Source: Saccopteryx bilineata
Lineage: Eukaryota > Chordata > Mammalia > Chiroptera > Emballonuridae
Reading direction: 5' to 3'
Assembly: GCF_036850765.1 (NCBI RefSeq)
Contig: NC_089493.1
Coordinates: 167,822,140-167,886,139 of the forward strand
DNA: 64,000 nt
In this document: in pieces, positions 1 through 10,668 of the stretch
Position numbering within the stretch: position 1 is the stretch's first letter
Layout: the number at the start of each line of letters is the position of its first letter
Made by a program: the position numbers and the translations under genes
The notes under the pieces: model-generated
What the model was told of the DNA's origin: nothing
The model's input: only the letters and a program-made list of their open reading frames with translations
The model's database searches: none

Positions 1-139
1 GAGAGAAAGAAAGAAAGGAGGGAGGAGCAGGAAGCATCAACTCCCATATATGCCTTGATCAGGCAAGCCCAGGGTTTTGAACCGGTGACCTCAGCATTCC
101 AGACCAATGCTTTAATCCACTGTGCCACCACAGGTCAGG
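1..139 (-). mobile_element. SINE family A, 5' part, antisense, cut by window edge
   Basis: Minus-strand copy of the commonest tRNA-derived SINE here (family A). On that strand the head reads CCTGACCTGTGGTGG, followed by a B-box-like segment and a pyrimidine-rich tail, seen here as GA-rich sequence at the left edge. It lies inside the hAT relic, where the C-terminal part of the transposase would be. The left flank is outside the window. Confidence 0.85.
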
Positions 140-177
140 CATGACTGCAGGAGATTAGATGTGAAGCCCACTAGCTG

Positions 178-1776
178 TTAGAGATCAAGATGTTGAGCAG
201 GGTCACTTGCTGTGCATGTATCTTTAAACTCTCCCAGTTTTTCAAAGTGTAGTAAACGACCTGTTTCAATGTCAGCGATGAAGAGTTCCAGCTTGTTTTC
301 AAATGCAAACACTGCTTGTTGAAGGGATAAGACTGTATTTCCAACGCCTTGCATTTTCACATTGAGCTGATCAGATGTTCAGTCATGTTCACGAGATAGT
401 AGAACTTCAGGAGCCACTCAGTGTTAGCTAACTCAGGATGCTTGACGTTTTTCATTTCAAGAAAAGTCTGAATTTCACTCAGACAAGCCGCAAAACAGCT
501 GAGCACCTTCCCTCTTGACAACCAACGCACACTGCTGTGCAGACACAGACCAGGATAATTATTCCCAACTTCATCCAGCAGTGTTTTAAACTGGCGATCA
601 TTTAAAGCTTGGGCAACAATAAATTTGACCATCCAAATGACCAGTGACATCACCTCACCAAGCTGCTCGCCACACATCTGAGCACAAAGCGCCTCCTGAT
701 GTAGGATGCAGTGAAAACTTAGGATGGGTCTCTTTTTATGTTCATGAAGAAGCGCTATGAATCCTCTGTTTTTCCCCACCATGCACGGAGCACCATCTGT
801 ACACACTGAAATAAGATTATCCATCGGTAGACTTTTTCTTTTGCGAACTCAGTGAAAGACTTGAATAAATCCTCCCCTCTTGTTGTCTCTTTCATAGGCA
901 AAACAGCAAGACTTTCCTCAAGTAGTGTGTCACTGAGTGTCACTGACAGCATATCTTGCAATCGTGTTGAACTGGGATAAATGTCTTATGTCTGTTGACT
1001 CATCCAAAGCGAGAGAAAAGAATGGTGCTACATTTATGTCCTTCACTTGTGTTGCCTCAATTTGATTTGCCGTCATGATAATGTACGATCATGAACAGTT
1101 CTTGCCAAGAGAGGCATGTCTTTTATTCATTTGATTATCTTGTCTTTATCCAAAAAGTCATCAAAAAGTTCACTGGCAACATCAAGCATGAATGTTTTGG
1201 CATACTCCCCATCTGTGAATGGCTTTCCGTTTCTCACAATTGCTAAAGCACCAGCAAAGCTAGCAGAATTCCAGTCACCTTGTTGGGTCCAAACATGGAG
1301 TCGCTGCTGACTAGCTTGCACTCTGCACAGTAGCTCTTGACATGCTTTCTTCCTGCAGTCCCCTGCTGGATATTCAATACAAATGTAGTATGGCGTGTGT
1401 TGAAGTGCCGGTTTATATTTGATCATTTCATCGATGCAATTTTTTAAAAATTATTTTTATTTATTTATTCATTTCAGAGGAGAGAGAGAGAGAGAGCGCG
1501 CGCGCGAGAGAGAGAGAGAGAGAGAAGGGGGGAGGAGAGCAGGAAGCATCAACTCCTGTATGTGCCTTTACCAGGCAAGCCCAGGGTTTCGAACCGGCGA
1601 CCTCAGCAGTCCAGGTCGATGCTTTATCCACTGTGCCACCACAGGTCAGGCCATCGATGCAATTTTATTATTGCATATTAGACACACTGCAGAACCTGCT
1701 CTCTCCACAAAGGCGAATTCCTCTGTCTATTCCTGCTGAAAAGTATGATACTCCTCATCTTTTTTCTTTTAGCCAT
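178..1776 (-). pseudogene. Broken hAT transposase, GTF2IRD2/Charlie8-like
   Basis: The frame starts at an ATG at 1774-1776 and reads a Lys/Arg-rich N-terminus (MAKRKK). It continues in pieces at about 1428-1127, 961-755, 824-357 and 360-178, with frame changes between pieces. Visible hAT features are a TDGAP motif with the first catalytic Asp (about 795-780), the HCILHQEALC Cys/His segment (about 720-690) and SVRWLSRGKVL (about 530-500). These match the hAT-derived C-terminal half of GTF2IRD2 and related ZBED/SCAND-type proteins. In an intact element this protein would cut and paste the transposon. Here a SINE (1444-1651), several frameshifts and loss of the C-terminal dimerisation region make it inactive. 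A domesticated host gene is unlikely because the frame is broken throughout. Confidence 0.8.
1429..1666 (-). mobile_element. SINE family A with 15-bp target duplication
   Basis: The SINE body is 1444-1651, antisense, with a GA/GC-rich stretch at 1479-1530 and the head ending ..CCACAGGTCAGGC. It is flanked by exact copies of CATCGATGCAATTTT at 1429-1443 and 1652-1666. The insertion splits the N-terminal part of the hAT transposase. Confidence 0.95.
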
Positions 1777-1998
1777 CTTCTTTGTCAAAAGGGTTTCTGC
1801 AATTAGCTAGCTGACTACTTGATTAAAAGGAGGGAAGTTTACTTCCTGACCTCATAACAACCCGTGTATGTTACGCATTATCCAATAAAAATTTGATGTT
1901 GTCCCGGAGGACAGCTGTGATGGGCTCCAGCCACCCGCAACCATGAACATGAGCAGTAGGAAATGAATGCATTGTAATACATGAGAATGTTATGTATA

Positions 1999-2001
<3 letters not shown>

Positions 2002-2038
<37 letters not shown>

Positions 2039-2361
2039 TTTTTCAGAGATAGAGAGAGTCAGAGAGAAGGATAGATAGGGACAGACAGGAATGAAGAGAG
2101 AGAGATGAGAAGCATCAATCATTAGTTTTTCATTGCGACACCTTAGTTGTTCATTGATTGCTTTCTCACATGTGCCTTGACCACGGGTCTTCAGCAGTCC
2201 AAGTAACTCCTTGCTCGAGCCAGCAACCTTGGGTCCAAGCTGGTGAGCTTTTGCTCAAACCAGATGAGCCCACGCTCAAGCTGGTGACCTTGGGTCTTGA
2301 ACCTGGGTCTTCCGCATCCCAGTCCAACGCTCTATCTTACTGCGCCACCACCTGCTCAGGC
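2002..2361 (-). mobile_element. SINE family B, antisense, with (AC)n at its tail
   Basis: This is the longer SINE family (B). Its minus-strand head reads GCCTGAGCAGGTGGTGGCGC and is followed by internal segments recurring at 4.7, 13.5, 16.4, 48.0 and 60.9 kb. An AC dinucleotide run at about 2003-2034 lies at the tail side. It sits inside the hAT relic, between the leader and the terminal repeat. Confidence 0.85.
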
Positions 2362-2471
2362 TGTTTTATATTTTTAACTTTTTTTTTTTTTATTAAAGAT
2401 TCGTCTGCGAGCCAGATGCAGCCATCAAAAGAGCCACATCTGGCTCGCGAGCCATAGGTTCCCGACCCCTG

Positions 2472-2756
2472 TGTCTCAGAGTACTGGTGACTGCCAGATA
2501 ACAATAAGTTGCTGGGACATTGGGAGGTGGGAATGTAGAAGAGATGTGATAACTCACTTAAGATAGCTGAATGTGAAAAGAAAGGTAATGGCATGTGCAG
2601 ATCCAGGGAAGGTTTAAAAGGAGAAAGAATTGAGCATGTTTAATTGCTGGTGAGAACTTACATCTGGAAGACCAGAGGTTGAGCCAGAAAAGAGATGGGT
2701 GTCTGGATTAGATATTTCCCATCTCATTAGGGTGAAACCCAAAGGTCTTGCCTTGG
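2472..2756. other. Unannotated sequence
   Basis: Flank of the hAT relic. I see no reading frame, RNA gene or repeat here that I can support. Confidence 0.4.
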
Positions 2757-3152
2757 TTAGTGAGGCCTTGCCTTCCCTCCCAACCTCTCCCACCCTCTCC
2801 CACCCTCTCTCACCCTCTCCCATCCTCTCCCACCCTCTCTCACCCTCCCCCACCCTCTCCCACCCTCTTCCACTCTTTCCCACCCTCTCCTACCCTCTCC
2901 CATCCTCTCCCACCCTCTCTCCCCCTCTCCCACCTTCTCTCCCACCCTCTCTTCCCCTCTCCCACCTTCTCTCCCACCCTCTCTTCCCCTCTCCCACCTT
3001 CTCTCCCACCCTCTCTCCCCCTCCCACCCTGTCTCCCACCCTCTCTCCCCCTCTCCTACCTCTCTTCCCCTCTCCCACCCTCTCCCATCCTCTCTCACCC
3101 TCTCTCATCCTCTCTCACCCTCTCTCAGCCTCTCTCACCTTCTCCCACTCTT
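2757..3152 (+). repeat. Polypyrimidine minisatellite, CTCTCCCAC-type units
   Basis: About 400 bases with almost pure C/T on the plus strand, made of degenerate CTCTCCCACC units of about 9-12 bases. Higher-order repeats such as CTCCCACCTTCTCT occur between 2920 and 3010. Long open frames on both strands are low-complexity Pro/Ser/Leu or Gly/Arg/Glu strings produced by the repeat and are not genes. Confidence 0.95.
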
Positions 3153-3370
3153 GCTGTATTCACTGTAGCCTCTGGTCAACCTGCTGTTTTTCAAACACTC
3201 TGGAGCTGAGCTCTGTTAGGCTGGTTATGCCTTGGCCCTCTGCTCTGACAGTTCCTTCTGCTCTGAGTATTCCACCTCTAGGAAATTGCAAGGCTTATGG
3301 CTCTTGCTCCCTCTCAGTCCTTAGTGGCTTTTTTCTTGATCACTTTATTACAACTTTTTCCTCTTCCTTC
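3153..3370. other. Unannotated sequence
   Basis: Short spacer between the minisatellite and a hAT element. Nothing recognised. Confidence 0.4.
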
Positions 3371-3755
3371 TTCTAGCCCAGGGGTCTCAAACTCGCGGCC
3401 TGCCGAACAATTTTGTGCAGCCCGCAGACTAATCCACGAAGTTCAAAATATTTTGGATAAAATTAAGTAAGCCTAGGGGCCTACTTGTATTTTTCATTTC
3501 TCTAGCATCCTAGCTAGATATTAGCTTAGTTAACAGCAGTTGTGATGTGAACTACAGTTTCTGGTCTTTTGTGACACTGAGTAAACTGCATGTACGATTG
3601 TGCTTGTTGTACTGATTTTTTTTTGTTTTCAACTGCAGTGAGAAAAGTGTTGCGTTAACAGTTGCCTTTTGTAGACCTAGTGCGGCCCGCCGAATGGCTG
3701 TGATCTTGCTCTGTGGCCCACATGCTGAGTTGAGTTTGAGACCCCTGCTCTAGCC
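3371..3755. mobile_element. Non-autonomous hAT element with 8-bp duplication
   Basis: Element 3379-3747 (369 bp). The left end is CAGGGGTCTCAAACTC and the right end is GAGTTTGAGACCCCTG, which are inverted repeats. Flanks are TTCTAGCC (3371-3378) and CTCTAGCC (3748-3755), a 7/8 match with TA at the centre, as known for Buster-group hATs. There is no transposase frame inside. Confidence 0.9.
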
Positions 3756-3845
3756 TGTTCTATTTGCTTCATGTCATTTCTTACCTCCTGACATCTTATA
3801 CATATTTATTCATTTTCCTTCTCTTTTCATTAAAACAAAAGCACC

Positions 3846-4031
3846 AAGCCTAACTAGGTAGCTCAGTTGGTTAGAGTATTGTCCCAGTGTGCCAAGGTTG
3901 CAGGTTCAATCCCTAGTCAAGGCACATACAACGATCAACCAATAAATGCATAAATAAGTGGAACAACAAATCAATGTTTCTATCTTTCTTCCTCTCTCTC
4001 TAAAATCAATAAATAAACTTGAAAAAAAAAA
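3846..4031 (+). mobile_element. SINE family D, sense
   Basis: The tRNA-like head contains TAGCTCAGTTGGTTAGAG (A box) and GGTTCAATCCC (B box). It is followed by an ACATACAACGATCAACC-type body, a CT-rich tail and an A-run ending near 4031. Confidence 0.9.
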
Positions 4032-4159
4032 AGAGTGCCAAGAGTCTACCTTGCTCACTAATATAACTCCTTTTTTCTGGGCATTCAGAGGAACTTAAAT
4101 ATTTGTTGAACTGATATATAAAATAGTGATACATGTTGAGTACCTTATGAATATCTTAT

Positions 4160-4377
4160 TTTTTTAAGATTTCTAAATTTTTATTATTTATTTATTTAAA
4201 TTTTTTATCTATTCATTTTTTTAGAGAGGAGAGGGAGAGACAGAGAGAGAGAAGGGGGGAGGAGCTGGAAGCATCAACTCCCATATGTGCCTTGACCAGG
4301 CAAGCCCAGAGTTTCAAACCGGCGACTTCAGCATTTCCAGGTCGATGCTTTATCCACTGCGCCACCACAGGTCAGGC
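4160..4377 (-). mobile_element. SINE family A, antisense
   Basis: T/A-rich tail at the left, a GA-rich stretch, then a head ending ..CCACCACAGGTCAGGC at 4377. It directly abuts the next SINE of the same family. Confidence 0.9.
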
Positions 4378-4534
4378 CTTTATTCATTTTTAGAGAAAGA
4401 GAGAGAGAGAAGGAGGGAGGAGCAGGAAGCATCAACTCCCATATGTGCCTTGACCAGGCAAGCCTGGGGTTTCAAACTGGTGACCTCAGCATTTCAGGTC
4501 AATGCTTTATGCACTGCACCATCACAGGTCAGGC
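4378..4534 (-). mobile_element. SINE family A, antisense, adjacent copy
   Basis: Second family A copy in tandem with the one at 4160-4377, with its head ending ..CATCACAGGTCAGGC at 4534. It lacks most of the T-rich tail. It may be a separate insertion or a local duplication. Confidence 0.85.
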
Positions 4535-4544
4535 AAAAACATCG

Positions 4545-5215
4545 TGGTTATTTTTTTTATGTGTGTGTGACAGAGACAGACAGAGAGAGGGACAGACAGA
4601 CAGGAAGGGAGAGAGATGAGAAGCATCAATTCTTCATTGTGGCACCTTAGTTCATTGATTGCTTTCTTTTTTGTTGTTGTTTTTGGGTGTTGTTTTTTTT
4701 TATAGAGACAGAGAGAGATCGGAGTGAGGGATAGATAGGGACAGACAGAAACAGAGAGAGATGAGAAGCATCAATCATCAGGTTTTTTTGTTGTTGTTGT
4801 GTTGTTGCGACACCTTGGTTGTTCATTGATTGCTTTTTCATATGTGCCTTGACTGGGGGGCTTGCTTGAGCCAGCAACCTTGGGCTCAAGCTAGTGAGCC
4901 TTACTCAAACCAGATGAGCCCGCACTCAAGCTAGTGACCTCGGAGTCTCAAACCTGGGTCCTCTGCATCCCAGTCCGATGCTCTATCCACTGCGCCACCG
5001 CCTGGTCAGGCCATTGATTGCTTTCTCATATGTGCCTTGACCAGGGGGCTATAGCGACTAAGTGACCCTTTGCTCAAGCCAGCAACCTTGTGTCCAAGCT
5101 GGTGAGCTTTGCTCAAACCAGATGAGCCCGTGCTCAAGCTGGTGATCTTGGGGTTTCGAACCTGGGTCCTCTGCGTCCCAGTCTGACGCTCTACTGTACC
5201 ACAGCCTGGTCAGGC
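4545..5215 (-). mobile_element. SINE family B split by another family B SINE
   Basis: The outer antisense SINE lies at about 4545-4667 and 5012-5215. A second family B copy (4668-5011, also antisense) sits inside it, flanked by exact 15-bp copies of CATTGATTGCTTTCT at 4653-4667 and 5012-5026. That sequence is itself part of the SINE body, so one copy inserted into another. Confidence 0.92.
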
Positions 5216-5259
5216 TGAATATCTTAGATAGCCAGATGCAACAGGCAACACATTGAATA

Positions 5260-5515
5260 GCCTCATGATATTCTAGAAATGCAACTTCATGATATTTAGT
5301 TATAAGACTATAAAGCAGATCAGTGGTTGCCAGGGGCCAGGAATAGAGGGGCGGGTTTACACAAAGAAATTTTTGAGGTTGATGGGAATGTTACGTATTT
5401 TGATTGTGGCAGTGATTATCTAATGGCATGCAATTACTAAAATTCATAGAACTCTTTACTAGTAAAGGTGAGTTCTACTGTATGTAAATCGTACGTAAGT
5501 AGACTTGACTAAAAA
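5260..5515 (+). repeat. Ancient L1 3'-end relic (L1M type)
   Basis: Phrases such as AGATCAGTGGTTGCCAGGGG, the TGATGGGAATGTTACG-type segment, GATTGTGGCAGTG and CTGTATGTAAATCGTACGT follow the known order of the 3' UTR of old mammalian L1 (L1M) elements. Diverged and not coding. Confidence 0.65.
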
Positions 5516-6890
5516 ATCACGTTCTCATATAGATTTTTATTGTAGTATTTGGGCATTCCTTGTGAATGTTAGTTAATAATTTACTTTGCCTGGGTGGCAG
5601 AGTAGCCCCAGCTCTACAGTGTCTTTCCTGCTTACTGCTGCCAGTAAATGCCTGTGCCAAGAAACTAATTTGTTCTTAAAGTGGGAGAATTTGTTTAGGT
5701 GGAAATCTGTTGTTGATTTCCTTTTCAGCATCTCCCACTCCCTTCTTAGGGAGAAAACCCCTTTCCCTGTGTGCTTGGGGTGGGGCTGACCTTTGCCCTG
5801 TGTCCCTAGGCAAGAGCAGGTGATCCTAGCCAGTGGAGTCCTTCCTGGCACTTTTCTGCCAGAGCTCTTGGGGAAGATGACCTATTTTTGCTGGAATCGG
5901 CAGAATGTAAATGCAAGCCTAATGATGAATATCTTGCTCACTAAATGAAGAAAGGACAGATACATAGAGCCCTGTTGTTTGAGCCTGCAGATCCAGCCAT
6001 GCCTGAAGCTATATGTGTACCCCAGTGACATGTGCAAATCAATTCCATTTTCCCCTCTACTTACGCCATGCCAACTTTGGTGGCTTCCATCAATCACAGC
6101 TGAGCAAGTTCTGACTCATCCATTGCAAATGAGAATTTTTTGATCTGTGAGTTGATAGGATAATAAAGATGAGACAGTTAACTCAATAAGTTGTAAAAGG
6201 AAGTTCTCCTGATTTCCCTGAACCTTTTTTTATTATGAAAGCGGGAACAGGGACAGAGGGCTGAGACAGGGATAAATGAGGGAGATAGAAAGGTGAGCAG
6301 ACAGACATGCTCCTGGCCAAATGGGATTGGGTATGCTGTGGCCCCATCTCCTCCCGGCTGGGGGGCCCATCTCCTCACTGGCTGAGGAGAGCCCGGAGTC
6401 AGCAGGCAGTGGGACTGGAGCGAGCCCAGGACTAGAAGCCTGCTCTGGGCTCCTGCCGTCAATTCCTGAGCCTCATTTAACTTTTCATGAAACGGTGCTG
6501 CCTGCCTGCCTTCCTCAGAGTTTGTGAGTGCCTCAGAGGAGGTGACGGTCTCAGAAACACTCATGAAAAACACCAGCACTCTATCACTTACTTTAAGAGA
6601 AAAGGCGGGACAAGGACCGGAAAGACAAGACCCTCTGTGTCCGTTGTAGAACTTGGGTTCTGACCTGACCATCTTTGTATGATCTGAAGATGACAGATCT
6701 TCTTGGGTAAAAAGAGGACGCGAGAAGGCATAAAAGTGCGGCCCAAGGACTGAGAGTTCTTTAGGGGTCAGGGATGTGGATGTGGAAGGAATTTTCTGAA
6801 GGGTGGGCTAGGCAAGGGACCTGGGGCAGGCTTTTGGCTGGAGTTGTTAGTGGCATGCCTGGTACATACTGAAAAGAAGGAAAGACCCTT
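5516..6890. other. Single-copy-looking sequence
   Basis: About 1.4 kb without a recognised repeat or gene. Short frames at 5573-5851, 6178-6672 and 6321-6527 show no domain, codon bias or splice pattern that I can support. Confidence 0.4.
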
Positions 6891-7650
6891 TTCTTTTTGT
6901 TTCTTTAAATCAATAGAGTTTCTCTGAATATAAAAGAATCATTTATCTGATTAAGAATTTTGAAAATACAGGAAAGTAAGCATGAGGATATTAAACTAGC
7001 CATGATCATGCTACTTCCAAAGATAACACAGATAATATTGTATATTTCCTTCCAATATTTATTTGTGTGCCTATGTATATTTTATATATAAGAGAGACAG
7101 CTTACAAATAAAATTTGGTTCTGCTGTGTATATAACTTTAGAATCTGTGTTTTTCATGTAATATATAATATAAATGTTTTCCTATAGCTTCATATTTTTT
7201 GTATCCTGATTTTTTGTTATGGTCTACCACATAGATGTGTTTCTTTTATTGGATAGAAAATTTCCAGTTTTATAGGATTATAAAATAATATTGTGGTTAA
7301 ATCCTTACAAATATACTTTTGTGCACATCCTTGAATAATTTTGTAGGCCAGAGCTTTAAAAGTGGAATTATTAGGTCAAATGGGATGTCCACAAGTTGTC
7401 CCCAACAAGTCAGGCCAATTCGCTGTCCACCAATGGCAAGGATTGAGGGTCTTCTGAATCTGGCCCTTGGTGGGTATTGCTGGATTGTCAGGAACTTGCC
7501 AACTGATATATAGGAAAAGCTATCTCACTTTTATTTTAATATGCCTGTTTTCTGGTCACAATGCGACTGGACATCCTCCTCACCCCCGAAATGATAGTTA
7601 TTTGTGTTTTTTTTTTGTGAATTATGCTTCATACCCTTGATTCATTTTCC
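6891..7650 (-). repeat. Possible ancient LINE relic, antisense
   Basis: AT-rich. The order of phrases such as AGTGGAATTATTAGGTCAAA (7361-7380) after a TTGTGCACATCCTTG segment resembles the antisense 3' ORF2 region of old L1 elements. The young L1 at 24.2 kb has ATTGCTGGGTCATAAGG at the comparable place. Highly diverged, so low confidence. Confidence 0.4.
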
Positions 7651-8928
7651 TATTGGAGTGCTTGTATTTTTCTTACTGATTTGTAAGGACCCTGTTTATA
7701 ATAAAAAATGTTAGTCCTTTGTGGGGACCAATACATTTTTTTATGAATGTGATAAAATGTATCAGTAATGGATCTTTTGTTGAGGTCAAGGCAGCAGCCT
7801 TGATTGGAGGGGTAAGTGATTCTGATGCTGTCTTCCCTCTTCCCTACATGTAAGAATATTTGGTATCTGAGTATGTTAAAATGTTCCCGGTTGCCTTTGT
7901 GGCAGACAGTTATCTTCAGCCCAAGAAACCCCACAGAGCTGGCTGCAAGCAGGGCGGGCTTGAACTGAGGCCCCACACAAATGCATTAAGTTGCTTTGCC
8001 TGGGCTGTCTTTGTTTCTTCTTCCAGGCCTCCAAACCCTCCCATTAGGCATCTGGTGCCTGGATGAGGAGTGTTTTTACACCAGCCACTCTACTAGAAAG
8101 CAAAATCTGTCTGAAAGCTGCGTTACCGGTTTTTCCAGAATTTCCAGTTTTTCAGAATCCACCTGCTCCCCTTGCCCCCAGCAATTACCATCTGAATTTC
8201 CCAGTGCAGCTTCCTTTGTACAGTGCAGTCACTTGGGCAAAAAGGACCTTCCACCAGGCGATTTGGTTCCTTGGGTCCGGGAAGGGGCAGGTGGAGCCCT
8301 TCCGCGGCTTTGGGGCCAGTCTCCCTAAGAGAACTCTTTTTCTACACTGGTTCCTGCGAAGTAGCAGCAGGTCAGCGAGGATGTGGATTGTTTTCCTCTC
8401 TCAAAGGTTCTTTCATTTAAATATGTTCATATTTTCTTTTTCTCCTATGGCTCCTTTTCCTGAAAGGATGATGTGAGAGGCTTCTGTTGCTAAATTTAGC
8501 TCTTGCTGACGCACTGGCCCTCTTGCTAGCAGTCTCCTCTGTGTCTCTGTTGCTCTTAGCCTCACTTTTTTGCTGGTAGCTTAACACCATCACATTCTAC
8601 ATAATATTTAGCTCTGAGTCGTTTCCAGATGGGAAGTGCGTTTCTGTATTTTCATAGTCGTGTTCTCTGCGTGAATGGACAATCAGGAAGCTGGGGGCCT
8701 GCAGCCGCCAGGGCAGGTAGGGGGCCGGCAGCCAGCCTGTGAGAGGCTAAGATTCACAGGGTGGTGGTGGGGAAACCAGTGCAGTCATGGTGATAGGTTT
8801 ACTTGTGCTGAGCAGGAGAAAGCGTGGTTCTCAGAGGGAAATACATGGGGAATTTTCCGGAAGGGGAGGCCCTCCTACTTTAAGCAACCCTTAGTATTGT
8901 TAAAGAGTTATTCCGACACTTGTTAAAA
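7651..8928. other. Single-copy-looking sequence
   Basis: About 1.3 kb with overlapping frames at 7860-8476 but no recognised domain. No repeat seen. Confidence 0.4.
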
Positions 8929-9150
8929 TGATAAGAAAGCCTAACCTGTGGTGGCACAGTGGATAAAGCGTCAACTTGGAATGCTAAGGTTGCTGGTTTG
9001 AAACCCTGGGCTTGCCTGGTCAAGGCACACACAAGAAGCAACTACTTTGAGATGATGCTTCCCACTCTCCCAGCTCTCATTTCTCTCTCTCTTTTCTCCC
9101 TCCTCTTTCTAAAATCAATAAATAAAACCTTTTGAAAAGTGATAAGAAAG
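8929..9150 (+). mobile_element. SINE family A, sense, 11-bp duplication
   Basis: The body 8940-9139 begins CCTAACCTGTGGTGGCAC and ends in an AATAAATAAAA-type tail. Exact flanks TGATAAGAAAG lie at 8929-8939 and 9140-9150. This is a useful full-length sense copy of the family. Confidence 0.95.
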
Positions 9151-10099
9151 GTTTTATTCAGGACTATTGCAATAGGGGTATTGGAATGGAAGAGAGAGAT
9201 GGGGCTCAATTCTGAATACAAAAAGGACTCGTAGGGATTTATCAGCAAGGAGCAGAGTGAGGGACTCAGTGGATGGAAATTACTAAGAGGGGGACATCAA
9301 AGGTAGAGAAAGTCTTGCTAAATGGACCTAACAGGATTCTTGGTGAGACATGGCTATGTGGACCTGGTTAAGAAGGCCAAGGTCAAGGTCTAGCTGAGGA
9401 GGAGGCTCAGGGCTCAGAGAAGCCGAACTAAAGTTTGGTCAAGGAGAGAGTCTTTGTCATTACCCCCTCCTGTTCAAGGACAGAAGAGACAGTCTTCTTT
9501 TCCTCTAATCCATACGAGTTTATTTTTCGTTCAGTTGCATTTTGTTCATTAAGGACCAGCTGAACCATGTGTTAGACTTGGTAGGAGGATATTGGCTGAA
9601 TGGTGTGAACAATCAGGCATTTACCTGAGGTGGAGTCGGGACCTGCTGTGGTGATAAGGGATTTGTAGGGCTTGTTTAGATCTTGGCGAGCAAGGTCAGC
9701 GCAACCAGCCTGGAGTTCCAGTAAGGAACCAGGCAGTCAGCTTGTAACTCCCAGTGAAGCCGCGTCCGGAGAGTAGGAGAAAAACTGGACACTAGAGGAA
9801 CTGAGAAAATGTGCAAGGTGGCAGGATCCAGTCCAATTTATAGATAGGTAACAAAGTTAAAAATAAGAAATAAATTTACTAAGAGATGAAAGATCACTCA
9901 GTAACAATGAACAGGACCAGAATTTGATAACCCAGAGTGTGCCATACTTTTCTATGGAAACATAAGATTTCTTTCTACAGCGTCCAGCGCTAGTCATTGA
10001 GTGGGTGCCTGCAATGTTGGCGTGGAAAGGGGCCCAGTGTCAGGCAGGCTGGGTTTGAATCTCTGAACCAGCTGTGAGATAGTTGTTGAGCCTTCCTAG
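9151..10099. other. Single-copy-looking sequence
   Basis: No gene, RNA or repeat recognised. Confidence 0.4.
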
Positions 10100-10290
10100 T
10101 GTCTGTTTCCTGGCTATGAAATAGGACAGAATCGATGTGCATTTCATCATCCCATTCAATCTTTATGATATCCCCCTCCCAAGGTGTTGTGCCCGTTTTA
10201 CAGGTGAGAACGTAAACTCTAAGGCTGCCTACCGCACCAAAGGGACACACCCTAGAACCTGCTGAGCTGGGATTTGAAGCCAGGATGGTG
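10100..10290 (+). repeat. MIR-like relic
   Basis: The layout CATTTCATCATCCCATT, then CCGTTTTACAGGTGAGAA, then GCTGGGATTTGAAGCCAGG follows the conserved core and 3' order of mammalian MIR elements. Diverged. Confidence 0.55.
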
Positions 10291-10334
10291 CGGACCATGT
10301 TGTCAACTATGACAAAACTAGGAGGTTGGCTGCA

Positions 10335-10668
10335 TTTAGTGCAGGGGTCCCCAAACTATGGCCCGTGGGCCGCATGCATTTATCTGGTCCCCGCCACACT
10401 TCCGGAAGGGGCACTTCTTTCATTGGTGGTCAGTGAGAGGAGCATAGTTCCCATTGAAATACTGGTCAGTTTGTTGATTTAAATTTACTTGTTCTTTATT
10501 TTAAATATTGTATTCCCGTTTTGTTTTTTTACTTTAAAATAAGATATGTGCAGTGTGCATAGGGATTTGTTCATAGTTTTTTTTTTTTTTATAGTCTGGC
10601 CCTCCAATGGTCTGAGGGACAGTGAACTGACCCCCTGTGTAAAAAGTTTGGGGACCCCTGATTTAGTG
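10335..10668. mobile_element. Non-autonomous hAT element, exact 8-bp duplication
   Basis: Element 10343-10660 (318 bp). The left end is CAGGGGTCCCCAAACT and the right end is AGTTTGGGGACCCCTG apart from single changes. Exact flanks ATTTAGTG lie at 10335-10342 and 10661-10668, with TA at the centre. No coding frame inside. Confidence 0.95.

Larger units (their letters stand above)
140..2471 (-). mobile_element. Relic of an autonomous hAT DNA transposon (Buster/Charlie type)
   Basis: The right end (about 2372-2471) on the minus strand starts CAGGGGTCGGGAACC, a typical hAT terminal inverted repeat. It is followed by a leader region (about 1777-2001) and a broken transposase reading frame (1776 down to 178). 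SINEs at 1-139, 1444-1651 and about 2002-2361 interrupt it. The other terminal repeat and the flanking 8-bp duplication lie beyond the left edge of the window. Joining the terminus to the transposase as one element is inferred from order and orientation. Confidence 0.7.

Noticed and set aside
2614..3376. Long Pro/Ser/Leu-rich (plus) and Gly/Arg/Glu-rich (minus) frames up to 225 codons
   Set aside because: They are translations of the polypyrimidine minisatellite. Every frame stays open because the repeat lacks stop triplets.
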